A DNA stretch of 64,000 nt from Microbacterium algeriense (GTDB lineage Bacteria > Actinomycetota > Actinomycetes > Actinomycetales > Microbacteriaceae): positions 620,001 through 684,000 of the forward strand of contig NZ_WAAO01000001.1 in the NCBI RefSeq assembly GCF_008868005.1, given 5' to 3'. The notes under the pieces are model-generated. The model was not told where the DNA came from, did not search any database, and saw only the letters and a program-made list of their open reading frames with translations. Shown piece by piece: positions 1-7,305 of this stretch (position 1 is its first letter; every line of letters begins with the position of its first letter). Made by a program: the position numbers and the translations under genes.

Positions 1-612
1 CGCCTGCCCAGCGAAGGGGAGCTGTGCGAGCGGCTGGGCGTCTCGCGCGGATCGCTGCGCGAAGCCATCCGCACGCTCGCCGCGCTCGGCGTGCTGGAGA
101 CGCGGCACGGCTCGGGAAGCTACGTGAGCGAACTGCGGGCCGCCGATCTGATCGGCAGCCTGTCGCTCACGGTCGGGCTGCTCCCGATGGCCGGCGTGCT
201 GGAGCTGACCGAGCTCCGGCGGGTGCTCGAACCCCACGCCGCCGCGCTCGCCGCAGCCCGCATCGACGAGGGCACCGTCGAGACGCTCGACCGGGTGCTC
301 GACGAGATCGAGGGCACCACCGATTTCGAGGCGCAGTCGCGCCTGGACCATGAGTTCCACATGGCCATCTCCGAGGTGGCGGGCAACGAGGCTCTGACGA
401 GCCTGATCGACGTGTTGCGCTCCCGCTCCCGTGCGTACCGGATCTCCGACCCGGAGGATGCCGCCGAGCTCAAGATCCACTCGGACGCCGGGCACCGTGC
501 GATCCTCCGAGGCCTCGCCGCGGCGGACCCCGTCGCCGCTTCGGCCGCGGCCTCGGCGCACGTCGCGTACACGGAGTACTGGGTGCGGAAGTACTCAGGT
601 CTCGAGGACTGA
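1..612 (+). CDS. GntR/FadR-family regulator, 5' end outside window
   Basis: The reading frame is open from base 1, so the start lies upstream of the window. The first visible residues (RLPSEGELCERLGVSR) are the winged helix-turn-helix of a GntR regulator, followed by the wing (RHGSGSYV). The rest is a mostly helical effector domain of FCD type, with the metal-ligand pattern seen as D..FH near 'LDHEFHMAIS' and later histidines. This combination is the FadR subfamily, which usually represses catabolic operons and responds to an organic or sugar acid. The target is probably upstream of the window. The gene runs towards, and is followed by, a leftward gene, so it ends its own transcription unit. 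Family assignment is firm; ligand unknown. Confidence 0.9.
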   Translation, partial: RLPSEGELCERLGVSRGSLREAIRTLAALGVLETRHGSGSYVSELRAADLIGSLSLTVGLLPMAGVLELTELRRVLEPHAAALAAARIDEGTVETLDRVLDEIEGTTDFEAQSRLDHEFHMAISEVAGNEALTSLIDVLRSRSRAYRISDPEDAAELKIHSDAGHRAILRGLAAADPVAASAAASAHVAYTEYWVRKYSGLED

Positions 613-631
613 CGCGATCCAGAGCCGCCGT

Positions 632-1147
632 TCAGCCGAGCGTGATGTCCACCTGGATCTCGGCCGCGATCCGCTCGAGGTCGGCGCGCAGGGCGTCGAG
701 GTCGACATCCGCCGGAACCTTCGCGGTGACCGACGCCTCGAACAGGCGGCCGCCGGCCATCGCCGCGTCGCGCGTCTCGGTCGCGAGCTCCTCGATGCTG
801 AGCGCGTGCGCGTTCAGCACGCCCGAGACCTCGCGCACGATGCCGGGGCGGTCGTTCCCGAGCACCTGGATCTCCAGCAGCCGATCGTCGTCGGCGGCGG
901 CTTCCGGGGCGCCCGTGAGCACCGAGAGCGTGAGCAGCCCCTGCCCCTGGAGCGCTCGCAGCGCGGTCTCGAGTTCTCCGGCCCGCTCCGTCGGCACCGA
1001 CACCTCGATGACGCCCGCGAACGTGCCGGCGAGCTCGGCCAGGGAGCTGTTCTCCCAGTTTCCGCCGTGTGCGTCCACGACATCGGCGACGGCGGCCACG
1101 AGGCCGGGACGGTCTGCACCCGCGACGGTGAGGATGAGTGTGGTCAT
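632..1147 (-). CDS. Tandem ACT-domain protein (GcvR-like)
   Basis: A 171-residue protein with two ACT-type small-molecule-binding domains. The first begins right after the start (TLILTVAGADRPGLVAAVAD) and the second at about residue 80 (LEIQVLGNDRPGIVREVSGV). Both show the 'DRPGI/L' turn typical of amino-acid-binding ACT domains. Paired ACT domains without a catalytic domain are found in GcvR-like regulators, which sense glycine or other amino acids. I placed the start at the ATG at 1147 because the ACT fold begins there; a GTG 15 codons upstream is possible but adds a low-complexity tail. It is convergent with the regulator on its left and separated from the next leftward gene by a tandem repeat. 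No partner is evident from context. Confidence 0.8.
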   Translation of the reverse strand: MTTLILTVAGADRPGLVAAVADVVDAHGGNWENSSLAELAGTFAGVIEVSVPTERAGELETALRALQGQGLLTLSVLTGAPEAAADDDRLLEIQVLGNDRPGIVREVSGVLNAHALSIEELATETRDAAMAGGRLFEASVTAKVPADVDLDALRADLERIAAEIQVDITLG

Positions 1148-1214
1148 GCGGCCAGCGTAGCCCGATCCTCCGGCGGTCACTCCTCGGGGCACTGGGTGTG
1201 CGTTCTGCGGGTCG

Positions 1215-1311
1215 GGCCCTTCGACAAGCTCAGGGACCCAGGTCCTGGGGCCCTTCGACGAGCTCAGGGACCCAGGTCCTGGGGCCCTTCGACAAGCTCA
1301 GGGACCCAGGG
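1215..1311. repeat. Three tandem copies of a 34-bp intergenic repeat
   Basis: Three near-identical units start at 1215, 1249 and 1283. Each contains GGCCCTTCGACAAGCTCAGG followed by GACCCAGG; the middle copy has one change (GACGAG). The same core appears, in either orientation, at 7076-7304, 8054-8072 and 59173-59247. It sits just after the stop of the PLP-enzyme gene, between two leftward genes. The core is partly self-complementary (CCCTTCGAC...CTCAGGG) and could fold in RNA. This is a dispersed intergenic repeat, not a CRISPR: there are no variable spacers. Confidence 0.9.
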
Positions 1312-1316
1312 CGGCG

Positions 1317-2375
1317 TCAGTCGGTCCAGACGCCGGAGTCGAGGAAGCGTTCCAGCCGGGCACGGTGTGGGGCGAGGTCCCAGCCCTGCGCCGCGACCCA
1401 CTCGTCGGAGTAGTAGGTGTTGGCGTAGCGGACGCCGCTGTCGCAGATCAGGGTCACGACGCTGCCGGTCTCGCCCGCGGCCCGCATCCGCGCGATGAGC
1501 TGGAACGCGCCGTAGAGGTTCGTGCCGGTGGAACCGCCCGCCCAGTGCAGGGTGCGCTCGCGCAGCAGCCGGATCGCGGCGATGGAGCCCGCGTCCGGCA
1601 CCTGGATCATCTCGTCGATCACGGTGGGCACGAACGAGGGCTCGACCCGAGGGCGGCCGATGCCCTCGATGCGGCTCGGGCGTCCAACCGGCGGGTCCAC
1701 CGTGCCGGCCCAGCCGTCGTAGAAGGCCGAGCCCTCCGGGTCGACGACCGCGACCTTCGTGTCGTGCCGTCGGTACTTCACGTAGCGGCCGAACGTGGCG
1801 CTGGTGCCTCCGGTGCCCGCACCGGTGACGATCCAGGTGGGGATCGGATGCCGTTCCTGGGCGAGCTGGCTGAAAACGCTCTCGGCGATGTTGTTGTTGC
1901 CGCGCCAGTCGGTCGCGCGCTCCGCGAACGTGAACTGGTCGAGGTAGTGGCCGGTGCAGTCCGACGCGAGACGCTGGGCCTCGGACGACATGTCCTCCGG
2001 GCGGTCGACGAAGTGGCAAATGCCGCCGTAGAACTCGATGAGGTCGATCTTCTCCTGCACGGTCGACCGCGGGACGACGGTGATGAACTTCAGGCCGAGC
2101 ATCCGGGCGAAGTACGCCTCGGAGACGGCGGTCGACCCGCTCGACGACTCCACCAGCGTGGTGTCCTGCCGGATGCGTCCGTTCACGAGTCCGTAGAGGA
2201 GCAGGGAGCGGGCGAGGCGGTGCTTGAGCGAACCGGTCGGGTGCACCGACTCGTCCTTGAGGTACAGGTCGATGCCCCACTCGGGCGGCAGCGGGAACAG
2301 GTGCAGGTGCGTGTCGGCGCTGCGGTTGGCGTCGGCCTCCAGCAGGGCGATCGCGGTGCTGGTCCAGTCGCTCAT
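1317..2375 (-). CDS. PLP-dependent cysteine synthase/cysteine desulfhydrase-like enzyme
   Basis: A 352-residue fold-type II pyridoxal-phosphate enzyme. The PLP lysine is in '[11 protein letters not shown]' (about residue 50). The substrate loop 'ESSSGSTA' follows, and the phosphate-binding glycine loop is 'GAGTGGT' at about 190. These are the hallmarks of the cysteine synthase/cystathionine beta-synthase family. It lacks C-terminal CBS domains. Its length and motif spacing resemble the actinobacterial L-cysteine desulfhydrase group, which releases sulfide, pyruvate and ammonia from cysteine; O-acetylserine sulfhydrylase activity is the alternative. It lies downstream of the GntR gene on the same strand, but a 24-bp gap and its unrelated function make co-regulation uncertain. 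Confidence 0.85.
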   Translation of the reverse strand: MSDWTSTAIALLEADANRSADTHLHLFPLPPEWGIDLYLKDESVHPTGSLKHRLARSLLLYGLVNGRIRQDTTLVESSSGSTAVSEAYFARMLGLKFITVVPRSTVQEKIDLIEFYGGICHFVDRPEDMSSEAQRLASDCTGHYLDQFTFAERATDWRGNNNIAESVFSQLAQERHPIPTWIVTGAGTGGTSATFGRYVKYRRHDTKVAVVDPEGSAFYDGWAGTVDPPVGRPSRIEGIGRPRVEPSFVPTVIDEMIQVPDAGSIAAIRLLRERTLHWAGGSTGTNLYGAFQLIARMRAAGETGSVVTLICDSGVRYANTYYSDEWVAAQGWDLAPHRARLERFLDSGVWTD

Positions 2376-2399
2376 GCCCTCGAGCGTACCGGGCCGGCC

Positions 2400-3212
2400 T
2401 CAGCCGACGGTGCCGGCGGGAGAGGCGCCTCCCGCGCCGTCCACGTGCAGGAGCGAGGCCTGCGACTGTTCCTGCTGCAGCTGGAACTCGAAGCGCGAAC
2501 GGTCACCCCGGTGATACGCGATGAAGTACTCGATCGGCGTCCCGTCGGCGCTGCGGCTGATGCTGCGCAGGCGCAGCAGGGCCGAACCGGCGCTGACTCC
2601 CAGGTGCTGCGCCTGTTCGTGCGTGGCGACCGTCGCCTCCGCTGAACGGACGCCGTGCGTCGCGACGATGTCATGGTCGGCGAGCAGACGGTAGAGCGAC
2701 CCCTCGGTCAGGTCGGCGCCGAGCGTGACGGCACCCACCGCCTCCGGCATCCACGTGGTCGAAAGCGACCAGGGCTCGCCGTCCACATGCCGGAGCCGCT
2801 CCAGCGCGATCACGGGCGAGCCGACGGGCACCTCCAGCGCCAGGGCGATCTCCTCGTCCGCGAAGGTCTGCTCGTGCCGGAGAACGTCGCTGTGCACGTG
2901 GCCGCCGCGCCGCTCCACATCGTCGTAGAGCCCGACGAGGGTGTGGACCAGGCTCTCGCTCGTGCGCGGGCGGGAGACGAAGGTGCCCTTGCCCTTCACA
3001 CGCTCGACGAGCCCCTCGTGCTCGAGCTGGGCGAGTGCCTGCCGCACGACTGTGCGGGAGATGCCGTAGCGCTCGCAGAGCCGGTGCTCGCCGGGGAGTG
3101 GATCGCCCGGCTGCAGGCCGTCGCGGGCGATGCCGTCGATGATGAGCTGCCGGAGCTGGTCGTACATGGGGGCCGCGCTGTGGCGGTCGATCGCGTCCTC
3201 GACGGTCGTCAT
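2400..3212 (-). CDS. GntR-family regulator with UTRA (HutC-type) sensor domain
   Basis: A 270-residue regulator. Residues 10-75 form the GntR winged helix-turn-helix (GDPLPGEHRLCERYGISRTV, wing 'VKGKGTFVSR'). The C-terminal part is a UTRA ligand domain, ending with the typical 'EYFIAYHRGDRSRFEF' strand. UTRA regulators commonly bind sugar phosphates or amino sugars and repress the adjacent operon. The start codon overlaps the rbsD stop by one base (TGATG), so it is the last gene of an rbsK-rbsD-gntR unit. Palindromes of the form ACCTGT-N4-ACAGGT, the size and style expected for GntR proteins, lie at 4688-4703 and twice at 23226-23264. I infer that this protein binds them. Confidence 0.9.
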   Translation of the reverse strand: MTTVEDAIDRHSAAPMYDQLRQLIIDGIARDGLQPGDPLPGEHRLCERYGISRTVVRQALAQLEHEGLVERVKGKGTFVSRPRTSESLVHTLVGLYDDVERRGGHVHSDVLRHEQTFADEEIALALEVPVGSPVIALERLRHVDGEPWSLSTTWMPEAVGAVTLGADLTEGSLYRLLADHDIVATHGVRSAEATVATHEQAQHLGVSAGSALLRLRSISRSADGTPIEYFIAYHRGDRSRFEFQLQQEQSQASLLHVDGAGGASPAGTVG

Positions 3213-3616
3213 CAGTACGCCACCCCCGCGTGCAGGATCACGTTCGCGTACGGGGTGAACTCCCCGGAGCGCACGAAGGCGCGCGCGGCGTGCGTGCGCT
3301 GCTTGAACTCCCGGTGCGGGACGAGCTCGATCTCGAACCCCATCCCGGCGAAGCGCTCCCGCAGGGCGTCGAGCACCGCCGGGCTCTTCTCGGCGACCTC
3401 GGCGGACACGGTCGCGCCCTCCACGACCAGCTCGGCGAGCACGGTGTCGAGCACGTCGAGGAAGGCGGGGGCGCCCGGCCGATAGGCGAGGTCGATGCGC
3501 TCGGACCCCGGCGGGATGGGGAGGCCTGCATCGGTGACGACGATCAGGTCGGTGTGGCCGGTCTCGCTGATCACCCGGGACAGTGCCGGGTTGATCGTGG
3601 TGGGCGTCTTGCGCAT
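3212..3616 (-). CDS. rbsD: D-ribose pyranase
   Basis: A 134-residue RbsD/FucU-family mutarotase. It interconverts the pyranose and furanose forms of D-ribose so that the kinase can use the sugar. The N-terminal histidine-containing segment (LSRVISETGHTDLIVVTDAG) and the C-terminal signature 'RSGEFTPYANVILHAGVAY' match RbsD: T-P-Y-A-N where the FucU branch has K-Y-G-N. An AGGAG ribosome-binding site precedes the ATG at 3616. It lies 22 bp downstream of rbsK and overlaps gntR by one base, so the three genes form one operon. The second family member in this window, at 11337, has the FucU signature and a different context. Confidence 0.9.
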   Translation of the reverse strand: MRKTPTTINPALSRVISETGHTDLIVVTDAGLPIPPGSERIDLAYRPGAPAFLDVLDTVLAELVVEGATVSAEVAEKSPAVLDALRERFAGMGFEIELVPHREFKQRTHAARAFVRSGEFTPYANVILHAGVAY

Positions 3617-3638
3617 CGGTGCTCCTGTTCTCGCCGGG

Positions 3639-4604
3639 TCAGCTGGCCGCTGCGGTCATCGCGGCACGCTCGTGCAGGAAGGCCTCGACCTCGGCGCGAT
3701 GCGGGAGACTCGGCGACGCCCCCTGCTTCGTGACGGCCAGGGCGCCCGCTGCCGTGGCCAGCCGCACGGCATCCGACAGGCTGCTGCCGTTCGCCAGCGC
3801 CGCACCGAGGTAGCCGGCGTAGGCGTCGCCCGCCGCGGTGGTGTCGACGGCCTCGACGGGGAAGGGCGGGATGATCGTGGCGCCGTCGGCGGTGACGACG
3901 CAGGAGCCCTGTCCGGCGAGCGTGATGACGGCGGCGCCGACGCCCTGATCGAGGAACCAGCGTCCTGCACGCTCCGCCGAGAGGGCATCGGTCACCTCGA
4001 TGCCGCTGATCAACGACGCCTCGGTCTCGTTGGGGGTGACGATGTCGATGCTCCGCCAGAGCGCGGCGTCGAGCTCCGCCGCCGGGGCGGGGTCGAGGAT
4101 CACGGTCATGCCGTGCTCGCGTGCTTGCGCGGTGATGTGCGCGGTGAGGGCGGACGGGGTCTCCAGCTGCGTGAGCAGCACCGATGTCGTCGGAGCGAGG
4201 GCGGCGAGAGCCTCGTCGATCTGCTCGGCGCTCAACGCGGCATTCGCGAGCGGCACCATCACGATGTCGTTCTGCGCGGACGCATCGACGCGGATGTGCG
4301 CGATGCCGGTGGGCCCGGGGACCGTGCGCAGATGCGCGAGATCGACGCCGGCCTCGGTCAGGCCGTCCACCACGAGGTCGTGGAACAGGTCATCGCCCAC
4401 GCAGCCGACGAAGCTGGTGCGTGCGCCGGAGCGCCCGGCGGCGACCGCCTGGTTCGCGCCCTTGCCGCCGAGCATCAGGGTGAACTCGTCGCCCAGGATG
4501 GTCTCGCCGCGGGCGGGGAGTCTTCCCGAGAAGGTGGTCACGTCGGCGGTCACGCTGCCGACGATCACGACACCGGAGCGGTCGGCGGGGTGTGCGGGGG
4601 TCAT
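3639..4604 (-). CDS. rbsK: Ribokinase-type PfkB sugar kinase
   Basis: A PfkB/ribokinase-family kinase of 321 residues from the ATG at 4604, which has a good AGGAG site 7 bases upstream. An in-frame ATG at 4652 would add 16 residues with no domain content. The N-terminal signature 'LMLGGKGANQAVAAGRSGA' and the C-terminal 'DTTAAGDAYAGYLGA' (catalytic Asp in AAGD; usually GAGD) are present. The predicted reaction is ATP-dependent 5-phosphorylation of D-ribose or a related pentose. It leads an operon with rbsD and the UTRA regulator and diverges from the aldolase at 4723. No importer is in this operon; the closest ribose-type importer is at 14003-17681. Confidence 0.88.
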   Translation of the reverse strand: MTPAHPADRSGVVIVGSVTADVTTFSGRLPARGETILGDEFTLMLGGKGANQAVAAGRSGARTSFVGCVGDDLFHDLVVDGLTEAGVDLAHLRTVPGPTGIAHIRVDASAQNDIVMVPLANAALSAEQIDEALAALAPTTSVLLTQLETPSALTAHITAQAREHGMTVILDPAPAAELDAALWRSIDIVTPNETEASLISGIEVTDALSAERAGRWFLDQGVGAAVITLAGQGSCVVTADGATIIPPFPVEAVDTTAAGDAYAGYLGAALANGSSLSDAVRLATAAGALAVTKQGASPSLPHRAEVEAFLHERAAMTAAAS

Positions 4605-4660
4605 CTCGCTCCTGATCTTCCTCGACAGCATGCGGGTCGGCGGCTTTGACAATGCGCGGC

Positions 4661-4676
4661 TGCTGTCATTACATTA
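4661..4676. promoter_or_regulatory. Degenerate copy of the ACCTGT-N4-ACAGGT operator
   Basis: On the minus strand this reads TAATGTAATGACAGCA. It shares the 11-base core TGTAATGACAG with the perfect site at 23226-23241. Its centre is 27 bp from the centre of the better site at 4688-4703, both within the 118-bp divergent region between rbsK and the aldolase. Likely a second half of a tandem operator. Confidence 0.6.
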
Positions 4677-4687
4677 GCCGCATCCGC

Positions 4688-4703
4688 ACCTGTAACGACA
4701 GGT
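4688..4703. promoter_or_regulatory. Palindromic operator ACCTGTAACGACAGGT
   Basis: Perfect 6-bp arms (ACCTGT and ACAGGT) around four bases. It lies 19 bp upstream of the aldolase start and 84 bp upstream of the rbsK start. The same sequence with one or two central changes occurs at 23226-23241 and 23249-23264 ahead of a different operon. A GntR-type operator is inferred, with the adjacent UTRA regulator as candidate binder. Confidence 0.75.
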
Positions 4704-4722
4704 TGCCTGCGAGGAGACCCCG

Positions 4723-5385
4723 ATGACCGCGATCGCGCCCCGCCTCTATGTCGACAGCGCCGACGTCGACCGCGTCTCCCGACTCCTGACCGCCGGCGTC
4801 GTGCACGGCGTCACCACCAATCCGACCATTCTGGAACGCGGTGGTCGCTCCGCCTCCGAGATCCCCGACCTGTACGCGCGGTGGGTCTCGGAAGGCGCAC
4901 GCGAAGTGTTCTTCCAGACCTGGGGCGGTGACACCGCGTCCTTCCTCCGCAACGCCGAGGGCATCCGCGCGCTCGGGGATCGCGTCGCCGTGAAGGTGCC
5001 GGCGACGGCTGCGGGGTTCGCTGCGGCCTCCGCCCTCGTGCGCGACGGGGCGACCGTGCTCGTCACCGCGGTGTACTCGGTCGCGCAGGCACTCGCATGC
5101 GCCTCGATCGGCGCCCCGTACATCGCCCCGTACCTCGGGCGGATGCGGGACGCAGGCCTGGACGGCGACGCGGTGATCGCCCGCATGCAGGAGGTGTGCG
5201 CGGGCAGCGGCTCGAACGTGCTCGCCGCCTCGCTGCGGTCGGCGGACGACATCACGGGTCTGCGGCTCGCCGGAGTCCCGTACTTCACCGCGGCTCCCGA
5301 CGTGATCGAGCAGGCGCTGTTCCACGAGGTCAGCGACAGCTCCGCAGCGGAGTTCGACGCGGCGATGGTGCGGCTGGGCGCCTAG
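4723..5385 (+). CDS. Transaldolase-family protein (fructose-6-phosphate aldolase-like)
   Basis: A 220-residue small class I aldolase. The signature 'GVTTNPTILERGG' (residues 29-41) and the Schiff-base lysine in 'VAVKVPATAAG' (about 88) place it in the transaldolase/FSA family. The length equals that of fructose-6-phosphate aldolase rather than full-size transaldolase. The expected reaction is reversible cleavage or transfer of a dihydroxyacetone unit from a ketose phosphate. A GAGGAG ribosome-binding site precedes the ATG. The gene diverges from rbsK-rbsD-gntR with two operator palindromes between, and shares those operators with the isomerase-kinase operon at 18218-23191. Substrate is unknown; a ketose phosphate made by that operon is a reasonable guess. 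Confidence 0.88.
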   Translation: MTAIAPRLYVDSADVDRVSRLLTAGVVHGVTTNPTILERGGRSASEIPDLYARWVSEGAREVFFQTWGGDTASFLRNAEGIRALGDRVAVKVPATAAGFAAASALVRDGATVLVTAVYSVAQALACASIGAPYIAPYLGRMRDAGLDGDAVIARMQEVCAGSGSNVLAASLRSADDITGLRLAGVPYFTAAPDVIEQALFHEVSDSSAAEFDAAMVRLGA

Positions 5386-5388
5386 CCC

Positions 5389-6066
5389 TCAGGCGGTCGC
5401 CGCCTGGCGGAGCCACCGCTCCACGCCGGCGATGTGCGCCGTGGCGAGCGATGTCGCCAGAGCCGAGTCGCGCTGCGCGATGGCATCAGCGATCGCGCGA
5501 TGCTCCGACAGGGTGCGATCGACCGCACCGCCCTCGGTGAGACCCCGCCACACGCGCGCCCGCACCGTCTGGCTGCTCAGGTGCTCGATCAGGCTCGCGA
5601 GGTAGGCGTTCCCCGCCATCGCGACGATCTCCCGGTGGAAGCGGATGTCGTGCTCCACGAGCTCCTCGATGCTCACCGAGGCGTCGATCCCGCTCACCTC
5701 GTCCTGCAGCGCCGTGATCTCCTCGTCGCTGCCCAGCGTCGCGGCCAGCCCGGTCGCCTGGGACTCGAGCATGCGGCGCACGGCGAAGATCTCGAGCATG
5801 GAGTCGTCGTCGTGCATGTCGACCACGAACGAGATCGCCTCGAGCAGAAGATGCGGTTCGAGGCTCGTGACATAGGTGCCGTCACCGCGACGCACGTCGA
5901 GGACCCGGATGACCTCCAGCGCCTTGACGGCCTCGCGCATGGAGTTGCGGGACAGCCCGAGCCGCTCCGACAGCTCCTTCTCCGGAGGGAGGCGGTCGCC
6001 GGGCGCGAGCTCGCCCGACACGATCATCGCCTTGATCTTCTCGATCGCCTCGTCAGTCACAGCCAT
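5389..6066 (-). CDS. FadR-type GntR regulator of the L-fucose cluster
   Basis: A 225-residue GntR/FCD regulator. It has an N-terminal winged helix (GDRLPPEKELSERLGLSRNS, then 'VRRGDGTYV') and a C-terminal FCD domain with 'VEHDIRFHREIVAMAGN' and 'LSEHRAIADAI', which hold the usual Asp and His metal ligands. An in-frame ATG at 6075 is possible; I chose 6066 because AGGA lies 8 bases upstream of it. It is divergent from the fuconolactonase gene with under 50 bp between them. That gap holds a TGATCGGATGT motif, and a perfect ACATCGGATGT palindrome sits in the fuconate dehydratase promoter at 8992-9002. Control of the fucose genes, with L-fuconate or a later acid as inducer, is inferred from position. 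Confidence 0.88.
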   Translation of the reverse strand: MAVTDEAIEKIKAMIVSGELAPGDRLPPEKELSERLGLSRNSMREAVKALEVIRVLDVRRGDGTYVTSLEPHLLLEAISFVVDMHDDDSMLEIFAVRRMLESQATGLAATLGSDEEITALQDEVSGIDASVSIEELVEHDIRFHREIVAMAGNAYLASLIEHLSSQTVRARVWRGLTEGGAVDRTLSEHRAIADAIAQRDSALATSLATAHIAGVERWLRQAATA

Positions 6067-6080
6067 GGCGCTCATCCTAG

Positions 6081-6097
6081 CCAGTGATCGGATGTCT
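6081..6097. promoter_or_regulatory. Candidate FadR-type operator (ATCGGATGT)
   Basis: CAGTGATCGGATGTCTG shares ATC-S-GATGT with the palindrome at 8989-9005 and with 13931-13947. It fills part of the short divergent gap between the regulator start (6066) and the lactonase start (6115), a position suited to autoregulation. Confidence 0.45.
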
Positions 6098-6114
6098 GCG
6101 GCAGGATGGAGGCC

Positions 6115-7071
6115 ATGCGCGTTCTCGACTCTCACCTGCACGTCTGGGACCCGGAGCTCCTGACCTACACATGGTTGGACGGGCCGTACGACCGCCGCTT
6201 CGCCGAGGCGGAGCTCGAACGCGACCCGCTGGTCGCCGAGCGCGTCGAGTGCGTGTTCGTGCAGGCCGAGACGATCTCGGACGACTTCCTGGGGGAGGTG
6301 CGCTGGGTCGAGTCCCTGGCCGAGCGACGGGGTGTGGTGGGCATCGTCGCGGGTGCGCAGCTGCACCGCGGCATCGACACCGCCACGCACCTGGAGGAGC
6401 TCGGCACGCATCCGCTCGTCGTCGGGGTCCGGCACAACCTGCAGGGGGACCAGGACGGCTTGGCGATGTCGAGCGCCTTCGTGACCGGCGCCCGCGAGGT
6501 CGCGACGCGCGGATGGAGCTTCGACGTGTGCGTGCGGGCGGACCAGCTTCCCGACATCGCGCGTCTCGCCGGGGCGATCCCGGAACTGCGCATGGTGCTC
6601 GATCACCTCGGCAAGCCGGAGGTCGGCACGGCGGACGCCCCGCTCGCCCCGACCGTGGAGTGGGTGCGCGACATCGAGGAGCTCGCGAAGCACCCGGAGG
6701 TCTTCTGCAAGCTGTCCGGCCTGCCGGCGGAAGCGGGCGGCCGGTGGAGCCGGGAGCAGCTCACCCCGTTCCTGGATGCGGTTGCGGACGCCTTCGGCGT
6801 CGAGCGTCTGCTGTGGGGGAGCGACTGGCCTGTGTCTGCGATCGGGCCGGCCGAGGACGACGACCCGCACGCGCCGGACGACGGGTCCGCGACGTACCAG
6901 GCCACGGCGCGGCAGCGGTGGCTGGACGCGGTCGTCGCCTGGGCGGACGAGCGGGGCCACGACGTCGACGCTCTCCTGTGGGGCAACGCCCGCCGCGCCT
7001 ACCGGCTCGACGACCAGCGACCCGCGGACACGGTTCGTCGCGGCTTCCTCGGGCGGCTGTTCGGGAAGTGA
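6115..7071 (+). CDS. Amidohydrolase-2 family lactonase, probable L-fucono-1,5-lactonase
   Basis: A 318-residue TIM-barrel amidohydrolase of the COG3618 lactonase group. The N-terminal 'DSHLHVWDPE' is the metal-binding HxH on strand 1, 'LDHLGKPEV' carries the central histidine, and 'LLWGSDWPVS' the final aspartate. COG3618 members hydrolyse sugar lactones made by sugar-1-dehydrogenases; members from L-fucose clusters open L-fuconolactone to L-fuconate. The start at 6115 matches the usual beginning of the family; an ATG at 6106 adds three residues. It is followed by a long repeat tract and convergent with the SDR gene. The substrate call rests on the surrounding complete fucose pathway. Confidence 0.82.
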   Translation: MRVLDSHLHVWDPELLTYTWLDGPYDRRFAEAELERDPLVAERVECVFVQAETISDDFLGEVRWVESLAERRGVVGIVAGAQLHRGIDTATHLEELGTHPLVVGVRHNLQGDQDGLAMSSAFVTGAREVATRGWSFDVCVRADQLPDIARLAGAIPELRMVLDHLGKPEVGTADAPLAPTVEWVRDIEELAKHPEVFCKLSGLPAEAGGRWSREQLTPFLDAVADAFGVERLLWGSDWPVSAIGPAEDDDPHAPDDGSATYQATARQRWLDAVVAWADERGHDVDALLWGNARRAYRLDDQRPADTVRRGFLGRLFGK

Positions 7072-7075
7072 GTTC

Positions 7076-7304
7076 GCCCTTCGACAGGCTCAGGGACCCA
7101 GGGGCTCGGTATGGGTCGCTGAGCCTGTCGAAGCGTCAGGGGCCCAGGGGGTGGGTCGCTGGGCCTGTCGAAGCGTCAGGGGCCCAGCGGGTGGGTCGCT
7201 GAGCCTGTCGAAGCGTCAGGGACCCAGGGGGTGGGTCGCTGGGCCTGTCGAAGCGTCAGGGGCCCAGAGACCGGGTATGGGTCGCTGAGCCTGTCGAAGC
7301 GGCG
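7076..7304. repeat. Tandem 40-bp repeat tract of the TTCGACA-GGCTCAG family
   Basis: One inverted unit (CCCTTCGACAGGCTCAGGGA at 7078-7097) is followed by five direct units built on GAGCCTGTCGAAGCGTCAGG with GGCCCAG. Period is about 40 bp, and alternating units differ at single bases (GAGCC/GGGCC). The tract separates the convergent lactonase and SDR genes. It is the longest of the four copies of this repeat family in the window. Confidence 0.9.
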
Positions 7305-7305
7305 G

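Noticed and set aside
1215..1311. CRISPR-like array
   Set aside because: Direct repeats are adjacent and of constant period with no unique spacers, and no cas gene is present. It is a tandem intergenic repeat.
2655..3485. A 276-codon rightward frame over the UTRA regulator and rbsD
   Set aside because: Antisense to two firmly identified genes; composition typical of a shadow frame.
7076..7304. CRISPR-like array or coding repeat protein
   Set aside because: Spacer segments are themselves repeats and one unit is inverted. Open frames across it only reflect absence of stops in GC-rich DNA.
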